Numbered from the stretch's first letter, positions 16,305-24,759 are shown. The stretch: 64,000 bases of DNA from Capillimicrobium parvum (GCF_021172045.1 NZ_CP087164.1:4898001-4962000); one strand, 5' to 3'. Numbers and translations are program-made. The notes: a model not told the origin generated them from the letters alone.

Positions 16305-17284
16305 GCCTCGGCCACCCCCCACCACGCCGGCCCGACCGGACCCGACATCGGGCCGGAGGCGCGCAGGACGCCCTCCGCGTCGATCTCGAGCGGCAGTTGC
16401 GGCAGCGGCCGCCCGGCCGGCCCGAAGACGACCTTCGCCGCCGCGGCCGGGTCGAACGTCGAGTAGTGGCACGGGCAGACGAGCCCCGGCGGGCGCGACG
16501 TCGGCTCGTACTTCGGGCTGCGGAACAGCGCGATCGCGCACCCTGAGTGCGTGCAGATCTTCGAGTACGCGAGGATGCCCTCGGGCGCCCACCGGGCCCG
16601 CGCGGCGGGGAGGCGCAGGTCCGCGACCGGCAGGCGGACGAGGATCACCGGCGAGCCGAGCTCGCGCATGTCGGCGCCCTCCGGGAACGCGGTGACGAAC
16701 GCGCCCGGCGTGACGTCCGCGGCGCGCAGCCGCACGCCGTCCTCGGTCATCAGGCGCGTGCCGCGGCGCCACGGGGACTCGCCCGGGCGGTGGTCGACCC
16801 GCGGGCCCAGCGAGGCCGCGGGGACGACCGCGGCCGCCGCCACGGCGGCGCCCGCCGCCCCGCCGGCGGCGAACAGCAGCTTGCGGCGCGAGACGCCCTC
16901 GCCGCCGCGGCGCACCTCGTCGACGACCTCCTCCTGCTCGACGCGGTCGTCGAGCTCGGGCCGCGGCTCGACCTCGGTGACCTGCGGGACGACCCGCAGG
17001 CCGGCGACCATGAGGGCGGCGGCGATGAGGGCCAGGGCCAGGCCGGCGGCGAGGCCGAGCAGCTGGGTGTCGTCGTCGACGACGTAGAAGACGATGAACG
17101 CGATCGCGCACGCCGCGGCGGCGAACAGGAGCAGCGCGACGAGCGTCTCGGCCCGCCGGTCGGCCTGGATCTCGCGCTCGCGCGGGTCGGCCTCCGGCTC
17201 GGGCAGGCCCGTGTCGTCGTGGCGGTGGCGCACGACGCGCTTCCAGACGGCGATCGCGGCGATGAGGCGCGCGAGCAGGCTCAT
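16301..17284 (-). CDS. qcrA: Rieske iron-sulfur subunit QcrA
   Basis: The 327-aa subunit shows the actinobacterial three-helix architecture: TM1 (LVALLLFAAAACAIAFIVFY), TM2 (LGLAAGLALALIAAALMVAG), then a twin-arginine motif SRRKLLFAAGG before TM3. This predicts Sec-dependent insertion of two helices and Tat export of the folded [2Fe-2S] domain. The cluster ligands are CTHSGC and CPCHYS (Cys-x-His and Cys-x2-His) near residues 240-265. It transfers electrons from menaquinol to cytochrome c. The ATG overlaps qcrC by 4 nt. Confidence 0.95.
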   Translation of the reverse strand: MSLLARLIAAIAVWKRVVRHRHDDTGLPEPEADPREREIQADRRAETLVALLLFAAAACAIAFIVFYVVDDDTQLLGLAAGLALALIAAALMVAGLRVVPQVTEVEPRPELDDRVEQEEVVDEVRRGGEGVSRRKLLFAAGGAAGAAVAAAAVVPAASLGPRVDHRPGESPWRRGTRLMTEDGVRLRAADVTPGAFVTAFPEGADMRELGSPVILVRLPVADLRLPAARARWAPEGILAYSKICTHSGCAIALFRSPKYEPTSRPPGLVCPCHYSTFDPAAAAKVVFGPAGRPLPQLPLEIDAEGVLRASGPMSGPVGPAWWGVAEA

Positions 17285-18246
17285 GGGGTGCGCTCCCCGA
17301 TCAGGCGGGCGACCCCGATGAGCGCGACGATCGCGATGAGCCACGCGACCATGCCCTCGGGGATCGGCCCGATGTTGCCGATGCCCCAGCCGCCCGCGTT
17401 GTCGGGCGCGCGCGTCCACAGGACGTAGCGCACGACGGAGTCGAGGTCCGCGTCGCTGATCTGGCGCTCGCTGAAGTTCGGCATCAGGTACGGCCCCGTG
17501 CGCACGGACTCGGCGATCTGGGTCGGCGTCGCGTCCTGCAGCGGCGGCGCGGTCGCGCCGGTGACGATCCCGCCCCGGGCGACGATCTGGTGGCAGCCCG
17601 CGCAGTTGCTGGTGAACACCTCGCGCCCGCGGGCGAGGTCGCCGGCCGCCGGGTCGACCCGCGGGATCGGCGGCCCGCCGAGCGAGCCGACGTACGCGAC
17701 GAGCTGCCGGATCTCACGCTCGGTGTACTGGACGGGAGCGCGGACGGGCTGGTCGTCGGGCTCGGAGAGCGGCATGCGCCCGGTGCGCAGGTAGAAGTCG
17801 GCGGCCTGGGCGCCGGCGCCGTGCAGGTTCGGGGCGCGGTTGGCGATGCCGCGCGCGTCGTCGCCGTGGCAGGAGGCGCAGCCCGACAGGAACAGCCGGC
17901 GGCCGGCGGCCACGTCGCCGCGGCCGGTGATGGGCGCGTTCGTCGCGGTCGCGCCTCCGACGCCGCCGCCGCTCGAGCCCTGCGCGAACGCCGCGGTCGC
18001 GCCCCCGCCGCCCTGCCCGCCGCTCGAGCCCTGCGCGAACGCCGCGGTCGCGCCCCCGCCGCCCTGGCCGCCGCTCGAGCCCTGCGCGAACGCCGCGGTC
18101 CCGTACGCGCCGGCGAGCAGCGCGACCGCGAGCAACGCCCACCGTGCGGCGCGCCGCCGTCGCCGCCGTCGAGCATCGAGATTCTTCGCCGCAGGCTGAG
18201 AAACTCGACGGTCGGCGAGTGAGCGGGGCGGCCGCGGCTCGCTCAT
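17281..18246 (-). CDS. qcrC: Diheme cytochrome c subunit QcrC with low-complexity repeat linker
   Basis: The 321-aa protein has an N-terminal signal/anchor (WALLAVALLAGAYGTAAFA), a Gly/Ser-rich linker built from a 17-residue tandem repeat, two CXXCH heme sites (CASCH, CAGCH) and a C-terminal membrane helix (AWLIAIVALIGVARLIG). This is the QcrC layout that bridges the bc complex to the aa3 oxidase in actinobacteria without soluble cytochrome c. The axial Met candidates are LRTGRMPL and GPYLMPNF. It overlaps both neighbours by 4 nt. Confidence 0.93.
   Translation of the reverse strand: MSEPRPPRSLADRRVSQPAAKNLDARRRRRRRAARWALLAVALLAGAYGTAAFAQGSSGGQGGGGATAAFAQGSSGGQGGGGATAAFAQGSSGGGVGGATATNAPITGRGDVAAGRRLFLSGCASCHGDDARGIANRAPNLHGAGAQAADFYLRTGRMPLSEPDDQPVRAPVQYTEREIRQLVAYVGSLGGPPIPRVDPAAGDLARGREVFTSNCAGCHQIVARGGIVTGATAPPLQDATPTQIAESVRTGPYLMPNFSERQISDADLDSVVRYVLWTRAPDNAGGWGIGNIGPIPEGMVAWLIAIVALIGVARLIGERTP
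17969..18100 (-). repeat. 51-bp tandem repeat inside qcrC (about 2.6 copies)
   Basis: Copies begin at 17969, 18020 and 18071 with exactly 51-bp spacing and near identity. They encode repeats of FAQGSSGGQGGGGATAA in the linker between the membrane anchor and the first heme domain. In-frame repeat units of this kind can expand or contract and so change linker length. Confidence 0.95.
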
Positions 18247-18992
18247 CGCCGCACCGCCTCCCGCCGCTGCTGGCGGCGCTCCTCGCGCGCCAGGGCCCAC
18301 ATCGCCACCGCGCACGCCGCCGGGACGAGCAGCGCCGCGCCGCCGAGCCACATCACGGTGCCCGCGTCCTGCTGGGCGGCGAGCGACGGGTAGTGCGCGT
18401 AGCGCGGCGCGTCGTCCGAGGCGAGCACCGCGCCGACGGCGGTCATCGCGACCATGCCCACCGACACCCAGGCCAGCGCGCCGATCGCGTCCGGCGTATG
18501 CGGCAGCGGGTCGACGGCCAGCACCGCCATCCACGCCACCAGCGCGGTCCAGAACAGCAGGGCGTGCTCGAGCCCGTGCAGCGCGCCCGAGCCCGCCGCC
18601 GCGTCGAACAGCCCGGTCAGGTGCACCGCGACCATCGCCGCGGCGGCGAGCCCCGTCGCCACGGCCGGATGGGCGAGCACCCGCACGGCGCGCAGGTGCA
18701 GCGCGCGCCCGAGCGCCCGGCGCCCCTCCGCGGGCAGTGCCGCGAGCGCCAGCCGGATCGGCGCGCCGAGCGCCAGCAGCGCCGGCGCGGCCGTCGCGAT
18801 CAGCAGGTGCTGGACCATGTGCATCGGCAGGTCGCCGTCCGAGCGCGCCTCGATCGGCCCGGCCAGCGCGGCCGCCAGGACCGCGCAGCCGAGCGCGAAC
18901 GCGGCCGTGCGATGCCATGGCCACGGCCGCCGCGCACGGACGACGCCCCAGACGTACAGGGCCAGCAGCACGACCGGCACCGCGACCATCAT
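18243..18992 (-). CDS. CtaG-like (caa3-type) membrane protein, oxidase assembly factor
   Basis: The 249-aa protein has about seven helices and the CtaG_caa3 pattern: conserved histidines in PMHMVQHLLI, HGLEHALLFW and a proline-rich ALGAPIRLALAAL loop. In Bacillus and actinobacteria this family is linked to copper delivery or assembly of cytochrome oxidase. Its place between oxidase and bc genes agrees. The start is the first of two adjacent ATGs, overlapping the upstream stop by 4 nt. Confidence 0.82.
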   Translation of the reverse strand: MMVAVPVVLLALYVWGVVRARRPWPWHRTAAFALGCAVLAAALAGPIEARSDGDLPMHMVQHLLIATAAPALLALGAPIRLALAALPAEGRRALGRALHLRAVRVLAHPAVATGLAAAAMVAVHLTGLFDAAAGSGALHGLEHALLFWTALVAWMAVLAVDPLPHTPDAIGALAWVSVGMVAMTAVGAVLASDDAPRYAHYPSLAAQQDAGTVMWLGGAALLVPAACAVAMWALAREERRQQRREAVRR

Positions 18993-19330
18993 GAGCGCCG
19001 CTCCGCCCGCCACTCGCGCGCCACGCCGCCGAGCCCGATCGCCGTCGCCCCGGCGCCGATCATGACGAGCCACGGCCCGGCCTCCGCCCCGAACGCCATG
19101 AGCGCCACGCCCAGCGCGGCCAGCACCGTGGCCATCGAGCGCACCGCCACGCGCCGGCGCTCGCCCGGCTGGGGTCCGGTCAGGCGCCCGCGCCACCCGA
19201 GCAGCCCGACGACGAGGCAGGCGAGCCCGGCGCCGCCGAGCAGGGCGATCTCGATCACGTGCGGGCCGAACGCCAACTGCAGCGCGGCGAACCCCATGAG
19301 CAGCGCGCCCCACCCCGCGAGCACGATCAC
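18989..19330 (-). CDS. Small four-helix membrane protein, candidate oxidase accessory subunit
   Basis: The 113-aa hydrophobic protein (WGALLMGFAALQLAFGPHVI, EIALLGGAGLACLVVGLLGW, VAVRSMATVLAALGVALMAF, a last helix before AREWRAERRS) has a GTG start overlapping coxA by 4 nt. It has the size and position of the CtaF/subunit-IV proteins of actinobacterial oxidases, but I see no decisive motif. No CoxC (subunit III) gene exists in the window, so this may take part of that structural role. Confidence 0.7.
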   Translation of the reverse strand: MIVLAGWGALLMGFAALQLAFGPHVIEIALLGGAGLACLVVGLLGWRGRLTGPQPGERRRVAVRSMATVLAALGVALMAFGAEAGPWLVMIGAGATAIGLGGVAREWRAERRS

Positions 19331-20928
19331 GACGGCGCCTCGTGCTTGAGGTCCAGCAGCGGCGCGTAGGACCGCACCGGCGGCAGCGCGTCGAAGTTGT
19401 GCGGCGGCGGCGGCGAGGTCGTCGCCCACTCGAGCGTCTGGCCGTCCCACGGGTCCGGCCCCGCGGGCCGCCGCGCCCGCGTCGACACGACGACGTTGAC
19501 CACGAACACGAGGACGGCGAGCGCGATGACGAACGCCCCGATCGTGGAGACGAGGTTCAGCGCCCCCCAGCCCTCTGAGCTCGGATAGTCGGCGATGCGC
19601 CGCGTCATGCCGTCCTGGCCCAGCAGGAACATCGGGAAGAAGGTCGCGTTCGTGCCGACGACGAGCAGCCAGAAGTGGATCTGGCCGAGCCGGTCGCGCA
19701 GCATCACCCCGGTGAACTTCGGCCACCAGAAGTAGAGGGCCGCGAACAGGCCGAAGGCGCTGCCGGCGAACAGCGTATAGTGGAAGTGCGCGACGAGGAA
19801 GTACGAGTTGTTCGCGTGATAGTCCAGCGGCGGCGACGCGACCCAGATCCCGGTCAGCCCGCCGACGAGGAACTGCACGAAGAACCCGGCCGCGAACAGG
19901 AACGGCACGGTGACGCGGATGCGCCCCCGCCAGAGCGTGCCGAGCAGGTCGAAGTACTCGATGCCGGCGGGGATCGCGATGAGCGTCGACGTGAGCGCGA
20001 AGTACCGGTTCGTCACCCGGCCGGTGGTGAACATGTGATGCGCCCACACGCTCGTCGAGAGCGCCGCGAAGGCGAGGATCGAGAAGATGAACAGCGAGTA
20101 GCCGAAGAACCGGCGGCCCGAGAACGTGGCGAACACCTCCGCCACCGCCCCGAGGAACGGGAAGAACATCACGTAGACGACGGGGTGCCCGTAGAACCAG
20201 AACAGCTGCTGGTAGACGACCGGCCCCTCCGGGCTCGCGCTGAACACCCCGCCGTACTGGCGCTCGACCCACAGCAGCGCCATCGCGACCACGAGCACCG
20301 GGAACGCGAAGCAGACCATCAGGCAGGTCGCGACCATCGTCCACGTGAAGACCGCCATCCGCTTGAGCGTCATGTCGGGCGTGCGGCGGCGCAGGGCGGT
20401 CGCGAGCACGCACGCGCCGATCAGCAGCTCGCCGAGGGTGACGACCGCGACGCCGATCACCCACAGGTCCATGCCGACGCCCGGGGTGTTGATCGTGTTC
20501 GACAGGGGGTCGACGCCGATCCACGTCGCCCGCCCCGGCCCGCCCGTCGTCAGGAAGCCGAGGTACATCGCCACCCCGCCGGCGATGTAGAGGACGAACC
20601 CGGCCAGGACGATGCGCGGTGCGGCGATGTTTCCCGCGCCCACCTGCAGCGGCACGAGGTAGACGCCGAGCGCGAGCGCGATCGGCGTCATGAACAGGTA
20701 GATCATCGTCGACCCGTGCATGGTGAACAGCGCGTTGTAGGCCGACGTCGAGACGACCTGCAGGCCGGGCTCGGCGAGCTCGGTGCGCATCAGCAGCGCC
20801 ATCACGCCGCCGGCGAGGAAGAACGCGAGCGCGGAGAAGATCATCCGCCGGGCGATCCGCTTGTGGTCGGTCGAGCCGACGATCTCCACGATCGACAGCC
20901 GCGGCGGGCGGGCGGCGGCGATTGTCAC
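19327..20928 (-). CDS. coxA: Heme-copper cytochrome c oxidase subunit I (divergent proton channels)
   Basis: The 533-aa subunit has intact metal sites: low-spin heme ligands in FTMHGS and VAHFHYTL, CuB ligands in GHPVVY and WAHHMF, and the cross-link tyrosine (HPVVY). Canonical proton-channel residues are changed: the helix VI Glu (GHPEV) is Val (GHPVV), the D-channel entry Asp (GAPD) is Asn (GAGN), and the K-channel Lys (TGIK) is Glu (AGIE). It reduces O2 with electrons from CoxB. The GTG start overlaps coxB by 4 nt. Oxidase identity is certain; subclass is open. Confidence 0.95.
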   Translation of the reverse strand: MTIAAARPPRLSIVEIVGSTDHKRIARRMIFSALAFFLAGGVMALLMRTELAEPGLQVVSTSAYNALFTMHGSTMIYLFMTPIALALGVYLVPLQVGAGNIAAPRIVLAGFVLYIAGGVAMYLGFLTTGGPGRATWIGVDPLSNTINTPGVGMDLWVIGVAVVTLGELLIGACVLATALRRRTPDMTLKRMAVFTWTMVATCLMVCFAFPVLVVAMALLWVERQYGGVFSASPEGPVVYQQLFWFYGHPVVYVMFFPFLGAVAEVFATFSGRRFFGYSLFIFSILAFAALSTSVWAHHMFTTGRVTNRYFALTSTLIAIPAGIEYFDLLGTLWRGRIRVTVPFLFAAGFFVQFLVGGLTGIWVASPPLDYHANNSYFLVAHFHYTLFAGSAFGLFAALYFWWPKFTGVMLRDRLGQIHFWLLVVGTNATFFPMFLLGQDGMTRRIADYPSSEGWGALNLVSTIGAFVIALAVLVFVVNVVVSTRARRPAGPDPWDGQTLEWATTSPPPPHNFDALPPVRSYAPLLDLKHEAPS

Positions 20929-21518
20929 CGCATGCCCCCCAGGAAGCGGTCGAAGGCCGCCTGGTCGACGGCGCGAACCGTGAAGTGCATGTTCTGGTGG
21001 CGCAGGCCGCAGAACCACGCGCAGACGCCCTGGTAGCGGCCGGGGTGCGGGAAGACGAGGTCGAAGCGCTCGGTGTGGTCCGGCCACACCTGCCGCTGGA
21101 AGCGCAGGTCGGGGACCCAGAAGTCGTGCAGGACGTCGAGGGAGACGGCGTCGAAGCGGATCGTGCGCCCGGCGGGGACGACGAGCTCGGCCTCGCGCGT
21201 GCGCCCGTCCGGGTACGTGAAGCGCCAGTTCCACTTCGCGGCCTCCACGTGCACGGCGAGCGCCGGGCGCGGGGCCACGGCGTCCACCCGGCTCTCGACG
21301 CGGAACGTCGCGATCACCAGCACCACGACGATCGCCGCCACGATGCCGACCCAGACCAGCTCGAGCGTCATGTGCTCGGACGTTCGGCTGGGTTCGCGTT
21401 CGCGCCGGAAGCGCCACAGGAAGACCGCGAACACGACGACGACGAGGACGAAGATCGCGATCGCGATCGGCAGGTACAGGCTCGCGAGCCCGCCGTACTG
21501 CTCGCGGGTGTCCACCAC
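20925..21518 (-). CDS. coxB: Cytochrome c oxidase subunit II with CuA centre
   Basis: I choose GTG at 21516-21518, because AGGGGGAAGGAA lies 6 nt upstream; this gives 197 aa. Two N-terminal helices (LYLPIAIAIFVLVVVVFAVF, LVWVGIVAAIVVVLVIATF) are followed by a cupredoxin domain with the complete CuA motif CAWFCGLRHQNM (C-x3-C-x3-H-x2-M) and the upstream ligand in DVLHDFWVP. It accepts electrons from cytochrome c and passes them to CoxA. It is the first gene of the respiratory block, so the main promoter should lie in the ~85-bp region shared with the divergent DUF7218-like gene. Confidence 0.93.
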   Translation of the reverse strand: MVDTREQYGGLASLYLPIAIAIFVLVVVVFAVFLWRFRREREPSRTSEHMTLELVWVGIVAAIVVVLVIATFRVESRVDAVAPRPALAVHVEAAKWNWRFTYPDGRTREAELVVPAGRTIRFDAVSLDVLHDFWVPDLRFQRQVWPDHTERFDLVFPHPGRYQGVCAWFCGLRHQNMHFTVRAVDQAAFDRFLGGMR

Positions 21519-21602
21519 GGGCGGTTCCTTCCCCCTCAACCGGCGGTGCTACGCGCACAGGTGGTCCGGGTAAGCACCGACCAGGCAACCGGAGGAGGCG
21601 CC

Positions 21603-21893
21603 ATCGCCAAGAGCCACCGCCCGTCCGTGAAGGACGACAAGACCTACGAGGGCGTGCGCAAGTCGGGCGCGAGCAAGGAGAAGGCGGCGCGGCTCGCCAA
21701 CGCGAAGGCCGCCGGCGGCAAGCCGTCGCAGAAGGGCGGCAAGGCCTCGAAGTACAGGGACCGGACGAAGGACGAGCTCATGAAGAAGGCCAGGGACGTG
21801 GGCATCGAGGGCCACGACGTCCATCCCGGGTTCGCGACCGGCCGCTCGAAGATGGACAGGGGACAGCTCGCAGACGCTCTGCGCAACCACTGA
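21603..21893 (+). CDS. DUF7218-like/Rho-N-type small basic protein, possible ATC start
   Basis: The product has ~97 aa: IAKSHRPSVKDDKTYEGVRK, SKEKAARLANAKAAG, then a helix-extended-helix part (RTKDELMKKARDVGIEGHD...MDRGQLADALRNH) like Rho-N or SAP-type domains. Homologs I recall begin MAKxHxPSxKDD. In this gene that position is an ATC codon (21603-21605) with a strong GGAGGAGG 4-5 nt upstream. The nearest normal start is a GTG at 21561, which lacks a ribosome site and adds 14 unlike residues. Either ATC initiates or the GTG is used. Function unknown, probably nucleic-acid binding. Confidence 0.75.
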   Translation: MAKSHRPSVKDDKTYEGVRKSGASKEKAARLANAKAAGGKPSQKGGKASKYRDRTKDELMKKARDVGIEGHDVHPGFATGRSKMDRGQLADALRNH

Positions 21894-21917
21894 CGCCCGC
21901 GTCCGGCACGGCACCGC

Positions 21918-21945
21918 CGGCCCAACGGCCCAACGGCCCAACGGC
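21918..21945. repeat. 8-bp tandem repeat (CGGCCCAA)
   Basis: The unit CGGCCCAA occurs at 21918, 21926 and 21934, followed by a partial copy, in the gap between the DUF7218-like gene and the PucR-type regulator. No function is evident. Confidence 0.8.
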
Positions 21946-22041
21946 CGCAGGGCCGCTGGTTGACACTCCTGCGCAGGCGGTTCAAGGTGGGGCGATGAGG
22001 CACCCGGCCGCCGCCATCCTCCCGGCCCGCTGACCTCGACG

Positions 22042-23751
22042 GTGCTGCTGTCGTCGGGTCCTGACCGCGGGCGGACGGCGACGAACGCCGTCGAGCTCGC
22101 GCTGCGGCTCCCGGCGCTGACCACCGCGCAGTCGCGGTCCGAGGTCGCCCAGGCGGCCGTGGAGATCGCGCGCTGGGCGACCGCCACCGAGGTGAGCTGG
22201 TGCGGGCTGCGCGACGGCGACAACCTCGTGGTCGGAGGAGCCGAGGGCATCCGCAACCGCGACTTCGCGGCCGCCTGGCGCCTGCCGCTCGGAACCGGGA
22301 TCGGCGGGCGGGTGGCGGTCGACGGGCGCCCCGTCGTCGTACGGGACTACGCGCGCGACCCGCGCCGGGTCTCGAAGATGAAGACGCTCATCGACCTCGA
22401 GGGCATGCGCTCGTCGATGTGCGTACCGGTGATCGCCGGGAGCCGCATCTTCGGCGTGCTCTACGTCGCCGAGCGCGAGCTGCGCTCGTTCGAGTCGGCC
22501 GAGGTCGACATGGTCGCCGCGATCGGCCGCGCGGCCGGCACCGCGATGAGCGAGCTCGAGCGGCGGGCGGCCGTCGACGTCGAGCTCTACGGGCTGCGTG
22601 GGGAGGTCGAGGAGCTGCGCGCGACGCGCGACGACCTGCGCGCGGTCGCCGACGCCGCGCTCGAGGCCGAGGAGCCCGGGGACCGCACCGGCGCCGCGCT
22701 CGACCTGCTCGCCGTGCGGATGGCCGCGACCGTGCGGCTGCTCGACCAGCACGGCGTCCAGCGCTACGCGACCGGGCCGGTCACCGGCGAGGAGCGGCTC
22801 GCCTGCCCGCTGGTCGCCGGCGGCTTCGCGCTCGGCGAGCTCGAGGTCACGCGCGAGGAGCCGTTCGGCCCTGCCGCCGCGGGGCTGCTCCAGGACGCCG
22901 CGCGCCTGGTCGCGCTCGAGCTGCTGCGCGAGCGCGCGGGCCTCGAGACCGAGCTGCGGCTCAACAGCGAGTTCCTCGACGAGCTGCTCGACCGCACCGC
23001 GGGGGTCGACGCCGACGAGCTCGGCCGCCGCGCCGCCCTGCTCGGCATGGACCCGTCCGTGCCGGCGATCGTCATCTCGCTCGGTGCCCACGGCGGGCGC
23101 GGCACGTCGGCGGAGGGTCCGCCGCCGTCGCTGGACGAGCGGGCGCGGCGCGCCGTCGCGGCCGCGGCCGCGACGCGGTTCCCAGGGGCGCTCGTCTGCC
23201 ACCGCCCCGACGAGGTGGTCGTCATCGCGCCGGTCGCCGGCACCGGCCCGGCGGCGGTGGTCGACGAGGTCCGCGGGCTGCTGCGCGAGACGGCGCGCGG
23301 CACGGCCGGCGGGCTGGCCGCGGGACTCGGGCGCGTCTCGTCGCGGCTGCGCGACTGCTCCGCCTCCTACGCCGAGGCGTCGACGGGCCGCGCGCTCGCC
23401 GCCGCGCGCCCGGACGCCGGCGCCGTGCTCGGCCCCTCCGACCTCGGCCTCTACGCGATCCTCGCGCATGAGGAGACCCGCGAGACGCTGCAGTCGGTCG
23501 TGAGCAGCATGCTCGGCCCGCTGCTGGAAGCCGACGAGAAGGCGCAGTCGGAGTACGTCAAGACGCTCTCGGCGTTCCTGGCCAACGACCGCCACTTCGA
23601 GCGCACCGCCCAGGAGCTGCACGTGCACGTCAACACGCTGCGCTACCGGCTGGCGAAGATCCAGGACATCTCCGGCGTCGACCTGCACGAGGTCAACAGC
23701 CGCTTCCTGCTCGAGCTCGCGCTGCGGATCCACGCGGGCCTGGCCGGCTGA
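22042..23751 (+). CDS. GAF-domain PucR/CdaR-type transcriptional regulator
   Basis: The 569-aa protein has an N-terminal GAF domain at ~25-175 (LPLGTGIGGRVAVDGRPVVV, MRSSMCVPVIAGSRIFGVLY), a coiled linker (VEELRATRDDLRAVADAA), a middle GGDEF-like regulatory region, and a C-terminal HTH of the PucR type (ERTAQELHVHVNTLRYRLAK). Such proteins sense a small molecule and activate nearby catabolic genes. It precedes the acetoacetate decarboxylase family gene and the ABC-type binding protein on the same strand, which are plausible targets. The start is GTG at 22042; the exact start is uncertain. Confidence 0.88.
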   Translation: MLLSSGPDRGRTATNAVELALRLPALTTAQSRSEVAQAAVEIARWATATEVSWCGLRDGDNLVVGGAEGIRNRDFAAAWRLPLGTGIGGRVAVDGRPVVVRDYARDPRRVSKMKTLIDLEGMRSSMCVPVIAGSRIFGVLYVAERELRSFESAEVDMVAAIGRAAGTAMSELERRAAVDVELYGLRGEVEELRATRDDLRAVADAALEAEEPGDRTGAALDLLAVRMAATVRLLDQHGVQRYATGPVTGEERLACPLVAGGFALGELEVTREEPFGPAAAGLLQDAARLVALELLRERAGLETELRLNSEFLDELLDRTAGVDADELGRRAALLGMDPSVPAIVISLGAHGGRGTSAEGPPPSLDERARRAVAAAAATRFPGALVCHRPDEVVVIAPVAGTGPAAVVDEVRGLLRETARGTAGGLAAGLGRVSSRLRDCSASYAEASTGRALAAARPDAGAVLGPSDLGLYAILAHEETRETLQSVVSSMLGPLLEADEKAQSEYVKTLSAFLANDRHFERTAQELHVHVNTLRYRLAKIQDISGVDLHEVNSRFLLELALRIHAGLAG

Positions 23752-23881
23752 CGCGCGCCCGCCCGCTGGAGCCGCAGCACAACCGCCGCCCCTCCAGTTT
23801 GTGGGCCGCCGCCGATGCCCCGGCGCCCACGGTCGGTGACCATCGCCGTACGACAAACCGTCTTGAGGGAGGAAGGGTCAC

Positions 23882-24709
23882 GTGGACGTCTTCTCGACCG
23901 GCTTCAGCCAGCCGGTGACCGCACCGCTGTATCCGGACCCGCCGTACCTGTACCGGGGGGCGAAGGTCATCCTCGGCGTCTACGAGGCCGACGCCGAGCG
24001 CATCCAGCCGCATCTGCCGCCCGGCGTCACGCCGCTCGAGGACCCCGTGCGCTGCATCGCGTGGGTCTGCCACTACCCGTTTACGACGTTCGGCACCTAC
24101 AACGAGGCGATCCTCCTGGTGCGCGTGCAGTTCGAGGGCGAGAGCTACAACTACTGCCCGCTGATCTACGTCGACGCCGAGGCGCCGATGGCGGCCGGCC
24201 GTGAGATCTGGGGCTGGCCGAAGAAGTTCGCCGACCTCAGCTTCCAGTTCGGCGGCGAGGGCGGGCCGGGCTTCCGCGAGCAGTTCATGTTCACCACCGA
24301 GCGCCCGACCGGCAAGCGGATCATGACGGTGACGATGAGCCCGGACCGCCCGGCGCGCCTGGAGGAGATCGGCGGCCTGCCGATGCTCACCCTGCGCCAC
24401 ATCCCGGCCAGCGAGGCGGGCAACCCGCCGAGCGTGTGCGAGCTCGTCGCGACCGAGGTGTCGATGACCTGCCACACGGCGGCCGACGGCAGCCTCGACC
24501 TGTGGGCGGGGCGCTCCAGCGTGACGATGGACTCGCGCTCGGAGATGGACCCGACCGACGACTTCGCGCCGACGAAGATGCTCGGCGGCTTCTACGGCAC
24601 GTTCGACTGGACGCTCCCGCAGGGCCGGGTCGTCAAGGACTACCTCGCGGACGTGCCGGAGCCGGTGCTCGCGGGCGCCGGCGCCGGCAACGCCGGCCGC
24701 GCGGGCTAG
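23882..24709 (+). CDS. Acetoacetate decarboxylase (ADC) family protein
   Basis: The 275-aa protein contains the family's active-site segment GREIWGWPKKFADL with the Schiff-base lysine in PKK, and the preceding Glu-rich strand. ADC-family enzymes decarboxylate or otherwise process beta-keto acids through lysine imine chemistry; many members act on other substrates. The start is GTG at 23882 with a strong AGGGAGGAAGGG ribosome site. It lies between a PucR-type regulator and a binding-protein lipoprotein, suggesting a substrate-induced catabolic unit. Confidence 0.88.
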   Translation: MDVFSTGFSQPVTAPLYPDPPYLYRGAKVILGVYEADAERIQPHLPPGVTPLEDPVRCIAWVCHYPFTTFGTYNEAILLVRVQFEGESYNYCPLIYVDAEAPMAAGREIWGWPKKFADLSFQFGGEGGPGFREQFMFTTERPTGKRIMTVTMSPDRPARLEEIGGLPMLTLRHIPASEAGNPPSVCELVATEVSMTCHTAADGSLDLWAGRSSVTMDSRSEMDPTDDFAPTKMLGGFYGTFDWTLPQGRVVKDYLADVPEPVLAGAGAGNAGRAG

Positions 24710-24759
24710 CGGCACTCGCGCCGGTCCCGGCCCGGTGCCCATCAAGGAGAGGACACTCT

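Noticed and set aside
17969-18100. Possible CRISPR-like array
   Set aside because: The 51-bp units are contiguous with no unique spacers and lie in frame inside qcrC; no cas genes are present anywhere in the window.
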